In this document: piece by piece, positions 14,944 through 22,555 of the stretch
How positions within the stretch are numbered: position 1 is the stretch's first letter
Layout: each line of letters begins with the position of its first letter
Source: CAVVDT01 sp964568825
GTDB lineage: Bacteria; Pseudomonadota; Alphaproteobacteria; Rhizobiales; Aestuariivirgaceae
DNA length: 24,537 bases
Assembly (NCBI GenBank): GCA_964568825.1
Contig: CAZMSA010000035.1
Location: forward strand, 1-24,537
Direction: 5' to 3'
Translations under genes and position numbers: made by a program
The notes under the pieces: generated by a model
The model's input: only the letters and a program-made list of their open reading frames with translations
What the model was told of the DNA's origin: nothing
The model's database searches: none

Positions 14944-16209
14944 ATGCGCAGGGTTGTCGTTACCGGATTGGGACTAGTCACGCCGCTGGCGGCGGGGGTC
15001 GAGGAATCGTGGCGCCGGCTGATTGCCGGCCAGTCGGGCGCCGGCCCGATCACCCGCTTCGATCCTTCAGACATGAATTGCCGCATCGCCTGCGAAGTGA
15101 AGCGCGGCGACGGCAGCGACGGCACCTTCAACGCCGACGAATGGGTCGATTCCAAGGACCAGCGCCGTTACGACAGCTTCATCATCTATGCCCTTGCCGC
15201 CGCGGCCCAGGCGATGGCCGACAGCGGCTGGAAGCCCGAAACCCATGAGGAACAGTGCCGCACCGGCGTGCTGGTGGGCTCAGGGATAGGCGGCCTGCCG
15301 ATGATCGAGGCAACGACGCTCACCCTTGCCGAAAAGGGGCCGCGGCGGGTCAGTCCATTCTTCATTCCCGGCAGCCTCATCAACCTGGCCTCCGGGCTGA
15401 TTTCCATTGCCCACGGCTGCAAGGGTCCCAACCACGCGGTGGTGACGGCGTGTTCGTCGGGCGCCCATTCCATCGGCGATGCCGGCCGGATGATTGCGCT
15501 GGACGATGCCGACGTGATGGTCTGCGGCGGCACCGAGGCCTCCATCAGCCGCATCGGCATCGCCGGGTTCCTGGCCTGCAAGGCGCTGTCGACCGGCTTC
15601 AACGACGAGCCCCAACGCGCCTCGCGGCCCTATGACCGCGATCGTGACGGCTTCGTGATGGGCGAGGGCTCCGGCATCCTGATCCTCGAGGAGCGCCAGC
15701 ACGCCCTGGCGCGCGGCGCCCGCATCTACGGTGAGCTGATCGGCTACGGCATGTCGGGCGATGCCTATCACGTGACGGCCCCGGCCGCCGATGGAGACGG
15801 CGCCTACCGCTGCATGCAGATGGCGCTCAAGCGGGCCGGCGTCACCGCCCATGACATCGACTATGTCAACTCGCATGGCACCTCGACCCCGATGGGCGAC
15901 GAGATCGAACTGAAGGCCGTCGAGCGTCTGGTCGGCAACAACCCTTCGGGCATGTGCATGTCCTCGACCAAATCCTCGATCGGCCATCTGCTGGGTGCGG
16001 CCGGCGCGGTCGAGGCGGTGTTTTCCATTCTCGCCATGCGTGACGGCATTGCCCCTGCCACCCTCAATCTCGACAACCCGTCGGTCGACAGCAGCATCGA
16101 TTTGGTGGCGAAGACACCGAAAAAGAAAGAAATAAACACGGTTTTGTCCAATTCATTTGGTTTCGGTGGTACCAATGCGTCGCTGATATTCCAGCGTCAC
16201 GCCGACTGA
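14944..16209 (+). CDS. fabF: 3-oxoacyl-ACP synthase II
   Basis: This is the condensing enzyme that extends acyl-ACP with malonyl-ACP. The 421-residue thiolase-fold protein has the nucleophile Cys170 in VVTACSSGAHSIG. The catalytic histidines are His311 (NSHGTSTPMGD) and His348 (SSIGHLLGAAGA), with Lys343 between them. The FGFGGTNASL motif is near the end. The Cys-His-His set identifies an elongating (KAS I/II) enzyme rather than FabH. The start at 14944 gives the normal MRRVVVTGLGLVTPL terminus, with AGG about 13 bases upstream. Position after acpP and before mltG is the usual alphaproteobacterial order. FabF rather than FabB is preferred from context. Confidence 0.97.
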   Translation: MRRVVVTGLGLVTPLAAGVEESWRRLIAGQSGAGPITRFDPSDMNCRIACEVKRGDGSDGTFNADEWVDSKDQRRYDSFIIYALAAAAQAMADSGWKPETHEEQCRTGVLVGSGIGGLPMIEATTLTLAEKGPRRVSPFFIPGSLINLASGLISIAHGCKGPNHAVVTACSSGAHSIGDAGRMIALDDADVMVCGGTEASISRIGIAGFLACKALSTGFNDEPQRASRPYDRDRDGFVMGEGSGILILEERQHALARGARIYGELIGYGMSGDAYHVTAPAADGDGAYRCMQMALKRAGVTAHDIDYVNSHGTSTPMGDEIELKAVERLVGNNPSGMCMSSTKSSIGHLLGAAGAVEAVFSILAMRDGIAPATLNLDNPSVDSSIDLVAKTPKKKEINTVLSNSFGFGGTNASLIFQRHAD

Positions 16210-16231
16210 AGCTTCTGTTGGGGAGAACCAC

Positions 16232-17761
16232 GTGGCCGACGACCAGGGCCAGCCGCGCGATCCGTCGTCGCCACCTGAGGCCGATCGCCATATCCGCGTT
16301 CCCGAACCGCGCGTTCCGCGTCGCACTTCGGCCAGATCGATCATCTTCTCGCTGCTCGCGATAATGATCGCCGGCGTCGTGGCCGTCACGGTGGTGGCGG
16401 TGTGGAGCTACAAGCTCGCCGACCAGCCAGGCCCCCTGTCTCAGGCCCGCACCGTCATCATCGAGCGCGGAACCACCAACGAAGATGTCGCCGCGCTGCT
16501 GCAGAAGAACGGGGTCATCGACAACGCCCATGCCTTCCTGGCGCTCATCTGGCTGACCAAGCCGGGCGCCCCGGTCATCAAGGCGGGGGAGTATGAATTT
16601 ACCGCCGGCATTTCCATGCAGGATGCGCTCGCCCTGATCCGTTCCGGGCGCGTCGTCACCCACAAGCTCACCATGCCCGAAGGCTGGACCAGCGCGCGCA
16701 TACTGGAGCGCATTCGCAATGAACCCGCCCTCGCCGGCGAAATCACCCGCCCGGCGCCGGAGGGCTCGCTGCTTCCCGACACCTATCAGTTCCGTCGCGG
16801 CATGACCCGCAACGACCTGATCGCCGAAATGCAGGCCGCCCGCGACAAGGTGCTGAAACAGTTGTGGGCAGGGCGCGCCGAGGGACTGCCGCTCAAGACC
16901 CCGGAAGAAGCCGTGATCCTCGCCTCCATCGTCGAAAAGGAGACCGGCCTTGCCGCCGAGCGTCCGCGCGTCGCGGCGGTGTTCGTCAATCGCCTGAAGC
17001 GCCATATGCGGCTGCAGTCGGACCCCACCATCATCTATGGCATTACCGAGGGAAAGTCGCGTCTCGATCGGCCGCTGCGGCGCTCCGACATCGCCGAAAA
17101 GACACCCTACAACACCTACCAGATCGATGGCCTGCCGCCGACCCCGATTGCCAATCCGGGACGCGAGGCGCTCGCTGCGGTGCTCAACCCGATCAAGTCG
17201 GATGAGTTGTATTTCGTCGCCAATGGCACTGGTGGTCACGACTTTTCCTCCAGCCTCAAGGGCCATCAGGCCAACGTGAAGCGCTGGCGCCAGCTTGAAC
17301 GCGAGCAGCGCGATGCCGCCGATGCAGCCGCTACAACCGCTGCCCCCGACACCGGCAACCAGAAGCCCGCCGACAAGCCCGCCGAAAGCACCGGCCAGAA
17401 GCCTGCGGATCAGGCCGCTGAGATCAGCAACCAGAACACGGCGGATCAGGCCCTTGAACCTGCCGACCAGGCGGCGCAACTGCCGCCCGTCGACGATCTG
17501 GCCATTCCCGACACGGCCGGCCAGAACGATGCCACGCAAGCGCCCTCGAAGCCTGAGGCGCAGGCAAAATCTCAGGACGCAACAACGCTCAAGGCGGCAG
17601 CGGCCGACAAGCCATCCAGGCCCGCAGTGCAGCCGGGCGAGATCTCCAAGCCTGCGGCCGACCGGACGGCATTCGCCGAGATTGCCAACGTCCAGCCCGG
17701 CAAGATCGTCAGGATCGCCGGCCGCCTGGTGCCGTTCCCGCGCCCCCGACCGCCGCGCTGA
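16232..17761 (+). CDS. mltG: Endolytic murein transglycosylase MltG
   Basis: This membrane-bound lytic transglycosylase cuts nascent glycan strands and is thought to end their polymerisation. The 509-residue product starts at a GTG, with GGGGAGA upstream. It has a cytoplasmic basic N-terminus and one membrane segment (about 36-60). A LysM-like part includes ERGTTNEDVAALL and KAGEYEF. The YceG catalytic domain has the active-site Glu in ILASIVEKET (about 235), then FVNRLKRHMRLQSDPTIIYGI and PYNTYQIDGLPPTPIANPG. After residue 360 there is an unusual 150-residue Ala/Pro/Gln/Asp-rich tail with loose KPADxxAE repeats, ending in a basic Pro/Arg cluster. E. coli MltG ends soon after the catalytic domain. 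It lies 22 bases after fabF. Confidence 0.95.
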   Translation: MADDQGQPRDPSSPPEADRHIRVPEPRVPRRTSARSIIFSLLAIMIAGVVAVTVVAVWSYKLADQPGPLSQARTVIIERGTTNEDVAALLQKNGVIDNAHAFLALIWLTKPGAPVIKAGEYEFTAGISMQDALALIRSGRVVTHKLTMPEGWTSARILERIRNEPALAGEITRPAPEGSLLPDTYQFRRGMTRNDLIAEMQAARDKVLKQLWAGRAEGLPLKTPEEAVILASIVEKETGLAAERPRVAAVFVNRLKRHMRLQSDPTIIYGITEGKSRLDRPLRRSDIAEKTPYNTYQIDGLPPTPIANPGREALAAVLNPIKSDELYFVANGTGGHDFSSSLKGHQANVKRWRQLEREQRDAADAAATTAAPDTGNQKPADKPAESTGQKPADQAAEISNQNTADQALEPADQAAQLPPVDDLAIPDTAGQNDATQAPSKPEAQAKSQDATTLKAAAADKPSRPAVQPGEISKPAADRTAFAEIANVQPGKIVRIAGRLVPFPRPRPPR

Positions 17762-17822
17762 TCGCGGCACGAGCCGAGCCGGCCGGGCCGGCGACGTCTT
17801 GAATTCCGGCGCCCGGAACCAT

Positions 17823-17867
17823 AGACATCTCGATGAAATGTCTGGATAACGTGATGACTGTCGTCAT
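17823..17867 (+). promoter_or_regulatory. Two short palindromes upstream of the GlcG/HbpS gene
   Basis: AGACAT (17823-17828) and ATGTCT (17838-17843) form a perfect inverted repeat with a nine-base spacer. ATGAC (17854-17858) and GTCAT (17863-17867) form another with a four-base spacer. Both lie just upstream of the ATG at 17895, in the mltG-hbpS gap, and could be operators. A TTGAAT at 17799-17804 might be a -35 box. Confidence 0.3.
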
Positions 17868-17894
17868 TGCGCGCCACGCATCGGAACGCACCGC

Positions 17895-18347
17895 ATGCCA
17901 AACGAAAGGTTCATTCCCCTGAAAAGCAAGCTGGCCCAACGCATCGTCAGGCGTGCCCTCGCCAAGGCGCATGAACTCGGCCTGAAGCCGCTCACCGTGG
18001 CGGTGCTCGATGCCCGCGGTGCCCTCAAGCACCTTGAATCCGAAGACGGCGCAAGCCTCATGCGTGCCAACATCGCCCACGGCAAGGCCTATGGCGCCAT
18101 CGCCATGGGGCTGGGCTCGCGCGCCCTGTATGAGCGCTCGAAGCAGCAACCGCAATTCATCAGCGCCATGAACGCCCTGGCGGGCGGTGCGCTGGTGCCG
18201 GTGCCGGGGGGTGTCCTGATGCGCACCCGCAAGGGCGACATCATCGGGGCCGTCGGGATCACCGGCGACAATTCCGACAACGACGAATTGTGCGCCGTGG
18301 CCGGCATAGAGGCTTGCGGCATCAGGGCCGATCCCGGCAAGGCCTGA
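17895..18347 (+). CDS. GlcG/HbpS family (DUF336) protein
   Basis: This 150-residue protein belongs to the GlcG/HbpS family, small proteins found as oligomers, some of which bind heme or corrinoid. Others are encoded near glycolate, diol or aldehyde use genes; the general function is unclear. Family features are the N-terminal helix AQRIVRRALAKAHELGLKPLTVAVLDARG and KHLESEDGASLMRANIAHGKAYGAIAMG. PGGVLMRTRKGDIIGAVGITGDNSDNDE follows, with the glycine-rich end typical of the fold. No signal peptide is present, so it should be cytoplasmic. The ATG has only a weak CGGAA upstream. It follows mltG, where yicC and gmk are common in related genomes, and has a 255-base gap before tupB, so it is probably a separate unit. 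Confidence 0.82.
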   Translation: MPNERFIPLKSKLAQRIVRRALAKAHELGLKPLTVAVLDARGALKHLESEDGASLMRANIAHGKAYGAIAMGLGSRALYERSKQQPQFISAMNALAGGALVPVPGGVLMRTRKGDIIGAVGITGDNSDNDELCAVAGIEACGIRADPGKA

Positions 18348-18556
18348 GCGGGGGCGGGCGGACGCCAAGCCCTTCTTCATCGTCTCTGCAATCCGCAATT
18401 CCCGACGTCCGGTGAACGGCCTGCTTCGTGGCCCGCTGTCGAGGGTGTGAGTGCCGTGCAATGCGGCAGCCCGTTCGATCGCGACAAGGCCGCTCGATCA
18501 GGCGCCTTCCGCAAGGCGGCATGAGCCTTGTGCGATCGCGAAATCACTGATTAGAC

Positions 18557-18587
18557 TGTATTTTATCCGGTTCTGTCATAAAATATA
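18557..18587 (+). promoter_or_regulatory. AT-rich inverted repeat upstream of tupB, candidate operator
   Basis: TATTTTAT (18559-18566) and ATAAAATA (18578-18585) are a perfect 8-bp inverted repeat with an 11-base spacer. The outermost T/A pair (18557/18587) also matches after one mismatch. It is an AT-rich island in GC-rich DNA, 17 bases before the tupB ATG, and overlaps where a promoter is expected (TATAAA at 18598-18603). An oxyanion-responsive repressor site is likely. Confidence 0.5.
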
Positions 18588-18602
18588 AGAATTAGCATAT
18601 AA

Positions 18603-19310
18603 ATGCAGGATTTTGCAGGAGAATTCACCCAAGCCTTCTGGCTTATGGCGCATTTCGATGCCGACCTCATGGCCATCGTCGTGTTGTCGCTCAGGGTGAG
18701 CCTGTCGGCCGTGCTTCTGGCGGCGTTCATCGGCATGCCGCTGGGGGCGTTTCTGGCTGTAACGCGCTTTCCCGGCCGCCGCCTCGTCAATGTCCTGCTT
18801 GCCGCCCTCATGGGCCTGCCGCCGGTGGTGGTGGGCCTGCTGATCTACCTGTTGCTCTCGCATGCCGGCGTGCTCGGTCCGTTGCAGCTCCTGTACACCC
18901 CCGGCGCCATGATCTTCGCCCAGACGGTGCTGGTCGCCCCGATCATCGCAGCGCTGGCCCGCCAGACCATCGAGGACGTGCATGGCGAATATGCCGAGCA
19001 GCTTGCCGTCCTCGGCGTCGGTCCGTGGCAGCAGGTCGTGACCTTGCTGTGGGATGCCCGCTACAGCCTGCTGACGGCGCTGCTGGCCGGCTTCGGCCGC
19101 GCCATCGCCGAAGTGGGCGCGGTGATCATCGTCGGCGGCAATATCAACCATGTGACCCGCGTCATGACCACCGCCATCGCGCTGGAGACCTCCAAGGGCG
19201 ACCTGGCGCTGGCGCTCGGCCTCGGGGTCATCCTGGTGTCCATAGCGGTGGCGGTGAACGCCCTGGTGTTCGGCTTGCGTGCCACCGCCCAAAGGTCCGC
19301 CCATGGCTGA
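18603..19310 (+). CDS. tupB: Tungstate ABC transporter permease
   Basis: This is the membrane permease of a TupABC tungstate importer. The 235-residue product has five or six hydrophobic segments (for example LMAIVVLSLRVSLSAVLLAAFIG, ALMGLPPVVVGLLIYLLL, AMIFAQTVLVAPIIAALA). The coupling EAA-type loop is near AGFGRAIAEVGAVIIVGGNINH, diagnostic of TupB-like permeases. The GLPPVVVGLLIYLLLS stretch is also typical. The ATG at 18603 has little ribosome binding site, but the N-terminus from there matches the family pattern. A later in-frame ATG at 18645 would lose it. Its stop overlaps tupC by eight bases, and tupC and tupA follow in one operon. Confidence 0.9.
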   Translation: MQDFAGEFTQAFWLMAHFDADLMAIVVLSLRVSLSAVLLAAFIGMPLGAFLAVTRFPGRRLVNVLLAALMGLPPVVVGLLIYLLLSHAGVLGPLQLLYTPGAMIFAQTVLVAPIIAALARQTIEDVHGEYAEQLAVLGVGPWQQVVTLLWDARYSLLTALLAGFGRAIAEVGAVIIVGGNINHVTRVMTTAIALETSKGDLALALGLGVILVSIAVAVNALVFGLRATAQRSAHG

Positions 19311-20028
19311 GGCGCTGGTCCTGCCGGTCACCGCAACCGGCATCGTGCTGGCGCGCAACGGTCGCCGCCTGCTCGATGTGCCGGAACTGCAATTCGGCGG
19401 CACCGGCCTGACCGTGGTGCTCGGTCCCAACGGAGCGGGCAAGTCTCTGCTCCTGAGGGTTCTGGCCGGTCTCATCGAGCCCGATCAGGGCACCGTCGCG
19501 TGGGCCGGCCGCCGCCCCGACCGGGCACGCGCGCCGCGCCTCGGCTTCGTCTTCCAGCGCCCGGTCCTGTTGCGCCGCTCGGCGCGCGCCAACATCGTCT
19601 ATGCCCTGAAGGTCACCGGCATGCCGGCGGGCTTGCGCGCGGCAAGAGCCGATGCCGTCCTCGCCGCCGCCCGCCTTGAAGCCATCGCCGCATCGCCCGC
19701 CCGCCTCATGTCGGGTGGCGAGCAGCAGCGCCTGGCGCTGGCCCGCGCCCTGGCGCTGGAGCCGGAGTTGCTGTTCCTCGATGAACCCACCTCGAGCCTT
19801 GATCCCGCCTCCACCAAGGCCATCGAGGACATGTTGCGCACCGCCGCTCTCGCCGGCACCCGCATCGTCCTCGTCACCCACGACACCGCCCAGGCCAGGC
19901 GCCTGGCCGACGAGGTCGTGTTCCTGCACCTGGGCCGCGTGCTGGAGCGCGCCGATGCCGCCTCGTTCTTTGAAAAATCCGCCGCGCCCCAGGCCAGGGC
20001 CTATCTGGAGGGCGCAATTCTTGCTTGA
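19303..20028 (+). CDS. tupC: Tungstate ABC transporter ATP-binding protein
   Basis: This is the ATPase of the tungstate importer. The 241-residue product has Walker A GPNGAGKS (41-48), the Q-loop FVFQRPVLLRRSARANI (about 84-99), signature MSGGEQQR (137-144), Walker B LLFLDEPTSSLDP (157-169) and the switch His in LVTHD. It is shorter than molybdate ModC and lacks a C-terminal MOP/TOBE domain, as usual for TupC. The start at 19303 lies inside the end of tupB (ATGGCTGA overlap), which indicates coupling. An ATG eight codons earlier is possible but less natural. The gene is 18 bases from tupA. Confidence 0.91.
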   Translation: MAEALVLPVTATGIVLARNGRRLLDVPELQFGGTGLTVVLGPNGAGKSLLLRVLAGLIEPDQGTVAWAGRRPDRARAPRLGFVFQRPVLLRRSARANIVYALKVTGMPAGLRAARADAVLAAARLEAIAASPARLMSGGEQQRLALARALALEPELLFLDEPTSSLDPASTKAIEDMLRTAALAGTRIVLVTHDTAQARRLADEVVFLHLGRVLERADAASFFEKSAAPQARAYLEGAILA

Positions 20029-20046
20029 CTCAAAAAGGGAGAAACC

Positions 20047-20880
20047 ATGTCCAAGATATTGAAATTGCTTATCGTTGCCGCCATGGCCGCAGCCGGGCTC
20101 TCGGTCTCGGCCATGGCCAGCCAATTCATCGTGGTGCAGTCCACCACCTCGACCCAGAACTCGGGGCTTTATAACTACCTGCTGCCGATTTTCCAGAAGA
20201 AGACAGGAATCCAGGTGCGCGTGGTGGCGGTCGGCACCGGCCAGGCCATCAAGAACGGCATGAACTGCGACGGCGACGTTCTGGTGGTGCATGCCAAGGC
20301 GGCGGAACTGAAGTTCGTGGCCTCGGGCTATGGCGTGAAGCGCTACGACCTCATGTACAACGATTTCGTCATCGTTGGCCCGGCGTCCGATCCAGCGCAT
20401 GTGGCCGGCATGAAGGATGCCGCCGAAGCGCTCCAGAGGATCGCCGCGGCCAAGGCGCCGTTCCTGTCGCGCGGTGATGACAGCGGCACCAACAAGAAGG
20501 AACTGGCCCTGTGGAAGAAGGCCGGCATCAACGTCAAGAAGGCCTCCGGCACCTGGTATCGCGAGACCGGCTCCGGCATGGGCGCCACGCTCAATGCGGC
20601 CACCGGCATGGAAGCCTATACCCTGACCGACCGTGCCACCTGGATCGCCTTCAAGAACCGTGGCGATCTCAAGATCGCGGTTGAGGGCGACAAAGACTTG
20701 TTCAACCAGTACGGGATCATCATGGTCAACCCGAAGAAATGCTCGGCGGTCAAGACCAGGCTGGGGCTGGTATTCATGAACTACCTCTTGTCGCCCGAAG
20801 GCCAGAAGGTCCTCGCCTCCTACCGGCTGAAGGGCAAGCAATTGTTCCACCCCGACGCCAAGGTGACCTCCGCCAACTGA
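20047..20880 (+). CDS. tupA: Tungstate-binding periplasmic protein
   Basis: This is the substrate-binding protein that delivers tungstate to TupBC. The 277-residue product has a signal peptide (about 1-24, LLIVAAMAAAGLSVSAMAS). The mature start contains VVQSTTSTQNSGLYNYLL, the hallmark of TupA, in which the STTST-type loop contacts the oxyanion. RGDDSGTNKKELALW and ETGSGMGATLNAATGMEAYTL add further anion-binding family motifs, separating it from molybdate ModA. The ribosome binding site AGGGAG sits seven to nine bases before the ATG. tupA being last in the order B-C-A is an allowed variant of this operon. In other bacteria Tup proteins bind tungstate far more tightly than molybdate; specificity here is inferred. 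Confidence 0.93.
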   Translation: MSKILKLLIVAAMAAAGLSVSAMASQFIVVQSTTSTQNSGLYNYLLPIFQKKTGIQVRVVAVGTGQAIKNGMNCDGDVLVVHAKAAELKFVASGYGVKRYDLMYNDFVIVGPASDPAHVAGMKDAAEALQRIAAAKAPFLSRGDDSGTNKKELALWKKAGINVKKASGTWYRETGSGMGATLNAATGMEAYTLTDRATWIAFKNRGDLKIAVEGDKDLFNQYGIIMVNPKKCSAVKTRLGLVFMNYLLSPEGQKVLASYRLKGKQLFHPDAKVTSAN

Positions 20881-20939
20881 GCACCTGTGCGCCCTTTGCC
20901 GGCGCTCCCGCCCCTTGAACCTGATTAGGGCAAAGAGGC

Positions 20940-20960
20940 GGGCAGCACCGGAGACTGCCC
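20940..20960 (+). terminator. Weak hairpin after tupA
   Basis: GGGCAG (20940-20945) and CTGCCC (20955-20960) form a 6-bp stem with a nine-base loop, about 60 bases after the tupA stop. The tail ACTTCGCTTTCCC is poor in uninterrupted Ts. Overlapping alternative pairings exist (CTTTGCC 20894-20900 with GGCAAAG 20929-20935; CCCGCC 20907-20912 with GGCGGG 20937-20942). Confidence 0.3.
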
Positions 20961-21030
20961 ACTTCGCTTTCCCGTCCGGCCTCTGCCATAATGGCCGGGC
21001 GGCAAAGTTGCGACTGCGGAGAATTGCGGC

Positions 21031-21651
21031 ATGGGTTTGAAGATCATCGGGGCGGGGTTCGGGCGCACGGGAACCGACTCCATGAAAGCCGCTCTCGAGC
21101 AGCTTGGCTTCGGGCCTTGGCATCACATGAAGGAGTTGCTGGCCTCTCCCGAGCAGATGCAGCACTGGCGCTGGATCGCGGCCGGCAACACCCCCGACTG
21201 GAACGAGACCTTCGCCAACTATCGCTCCGCCATCGACTGGCCGTCGGCCTTCTACTGGCGTGAACTTGCGGCTCACTTTCCCGATGCCAAGGTGCTGCTG
21301 ACCCTGCGCAGCGCGGAGAGCTGGTATGAAAGCTTTTCCAGGACGATACTGCCGGTGCTGGAGGCCAGAACGACGCCGGAAAGCGTCGGCACCCGGGTCA
21401 TCCTTGAAGGGGTGTTCGGCGGGCGCGGGGGCGATCGCGCCCATGCCATCGCCTGCTTCGAGCGCAATACCGCCGCGGTGATGGCCGCCATTCCGCCTGA
21501 ACGGCTGCTTGTCTTCAACGTTGGCGACGGCTGGGAGCCGTTGTGCCGGTTCCTCGACCAGCCGGTGCCGGAAACGCCATTCCCGCGCAAGAATTCCACC
21601 GGGGAATTCCGGGCCATGGTGGCGCGCATCGAGGCCGGCGGAAAACCCTGA
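21031..21651 (+). CDS. Sulfotransferase family protein
   Basis: This 206-residue protein opens with IIGAGFGRTGTDSMKAAL, the phosphosulfate-binding loop of small bacterial and eukaryotic sulfotransferases. KVLLTLRSAESWYESF (about 88-103) follows, corresponding to the 3'-phosphate-binding Arg/Ser region, then LLVFNVGDGWEPLCRFLDQPVPETPFPRKNS, typical of the family end. It is predicted to use PAPS to sulfate an unknown acceptor, although some members are not enzymes. GGAG precedes the ATG. It has no obvious partners: tupA is 150 bases upstream on the same strand and the next gene is convergent (18-base gap). Likely monocistronic. Confidence 0.82.
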   Translation: MGLKIIGAGFGRTGTDSMKAALEQLGFGPWHHMKELLASPEQMQHWRWIAAGNTPDWNETFANYRSAIDWPSAFYWRELAAHFPDAKVLLTLRSAESWYESFSRTILPVLEARTTPESVGTRVILEGVFGGRGGDRAHAIACFERNTAAVMAAIPPERLLVFNVGDGWEPLCRFLDQPVPETPFPRKNSTGEFRAMVARIEAGGKP

Positions 21652-21669
21652 CGCGGCGCTGCTATCCGG

Positions 21670-22551
21670 TCACGGCGCGTTGTAGTGAATATCGCCGATG
21701 GCGCTGACGTCGTAGCCGCCCAGTTCCAGCGCGTGGTCGCGAAACCGCGCGGTGCGGGCAAACGCCCAGAGTTTTTGCAAGGGCGGGGTGAAATAATCGC
21801 GCCGGCACATGGCGAGGTCGAAGCGCTCGCTCGCCAGCGGCACGAAGTCGAGGCGGTACTGGCGGGCGACGGCTTCGATGGCGAGCCCGGCATCGGCTAC
21901 ACCCGTCGCCACGGCCTGCGCCACATCGCTCTCGTTCAGTGCCGGTTTGGGCGTGAAGCGTACCTCATCCGCCAGGCCGGAAACGCTGTCGAGCAGGCGC
22001 TGCAGCAGCCCGTGGCTGCCGGCGCCCGGCTGGCGGCCGATGAGCATGCGCCCGGCGAGGTCGGCAAGCCGCACGATGTGCTGCGGATTGCCCGCCGGCA
22101 CGATGAGGCCCTGGCTGCGCCTTGCCCACTCCACCAGCACAACCGGCTCAAGCGGCAGCACCGCGGCGACGGCTTGCGGGTTGCCGGAATGCCCGCCCGC
22201 GCCCGCCAGATGCAGGCCGGCCGCCATGGCCTTGGCCGCTGCCAGGCGCTGCAGGCCATCACCCGAGCCGTTGAAGAAGGTGGCAAGGCCCGTATCGGCC
22301 TCGCGCAGCGCCCATTCGAGCAGCGGATCGTGGCTGCCCGCCACCACCGCCGGGCGCGCCATCGGACCCTTCAGTTCGCTCCCCAGGCTGGTGTGTCCTT
22401 CCAGCCAGGCGATCAATGCGGCGCGCGGGAACAACAGCTTGCCAGTGGCGCGGGTGACGGGCAGACGCCCTTCCGCCACCATGTCGTAAAGCTTGCGCTC
22501 CTTGATGCGTAAAAGGTCGGCCAGCTCTTTTGCGGTCAGGTAATCGTGCAT
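21670..22551 (-). CDS. HTH regulator with PBP-like sensor domain, probable oxyanion-responsive
   Basis: This 293-residue one-component regulator has an excisionase-like helix-turn-helix (residues 1-52: MHDYLTAKELADLLRIKERK, then LPVTRATGKLLFPRAALIAWL). A PBP-like domain (the PF12727 type, inferred) follows from about residue 65, with GRQPGAGSHGLLQRLLD and VATGVADAGLAIEAVARQYRLDFVPLASERFDLAM. Such proteins are often encoded near molybdate or tungstate transporters and are thought to bind oxyanions. Here tupBCA lies about 0.8 kb away beyond the sulfotransferase gene. It starts four bases after the EamA stop, so it is in the same operon as the EamA and CMD genes. Ligand and targets are inferred. 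It is not the XerD-like TunR type. Confidence 0.82.
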   Translation of the reverse strand: MHDYLTAKELADLLRIKERKLYDMVAEGRLPVTRATGKLLFPRAALIAWLEGHTSLGSELKGPMARPAVVAGSHDPLLEWALREADTGLATFFNGSGDGLQRLAAAKAMAAGLHLAGAGGHSGNPQAVAAVLPLEPVVLVEWARRSQGLIVPAGNPQHIVRLADLAGRMLIGRQPGAGSHGLLQRLLDSVSGLADEVRFTPKPALNESDVAQAVATGVADAGLAIEAVARQYRLDFVPLASERFDLAMCRRDYFTPPLQKLWAFARTARFRDHALELGGYDVSAIGDIHYNAP

Positions 22552-22555
22552 CGCT

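Noticed and set aside
16064..17770. A 568-codon minus-strand open frame
   Set aside because: It is antisense to mltG and has a low-complexity Arg/Gly/Leu-rich product; mltG is clearly the real gene.
19228..21444. A 738-codon open frame on the minus strand
   Set aside because: It lies opposite tupB-tupC-tupA and part of the sulfotransferase gene, all with clear families. Long antisense frames are common in GC-rich DNA, and its product looks like no family.
21670..22551. Calling the regulator TunR or ModE
   Set aside because: TunR has a XerD-like DNA-binding part and a MOP domain, and ModE has a different HTH with MOP domains; this protein has an excisionase-like HTH and a PBP-like domain.
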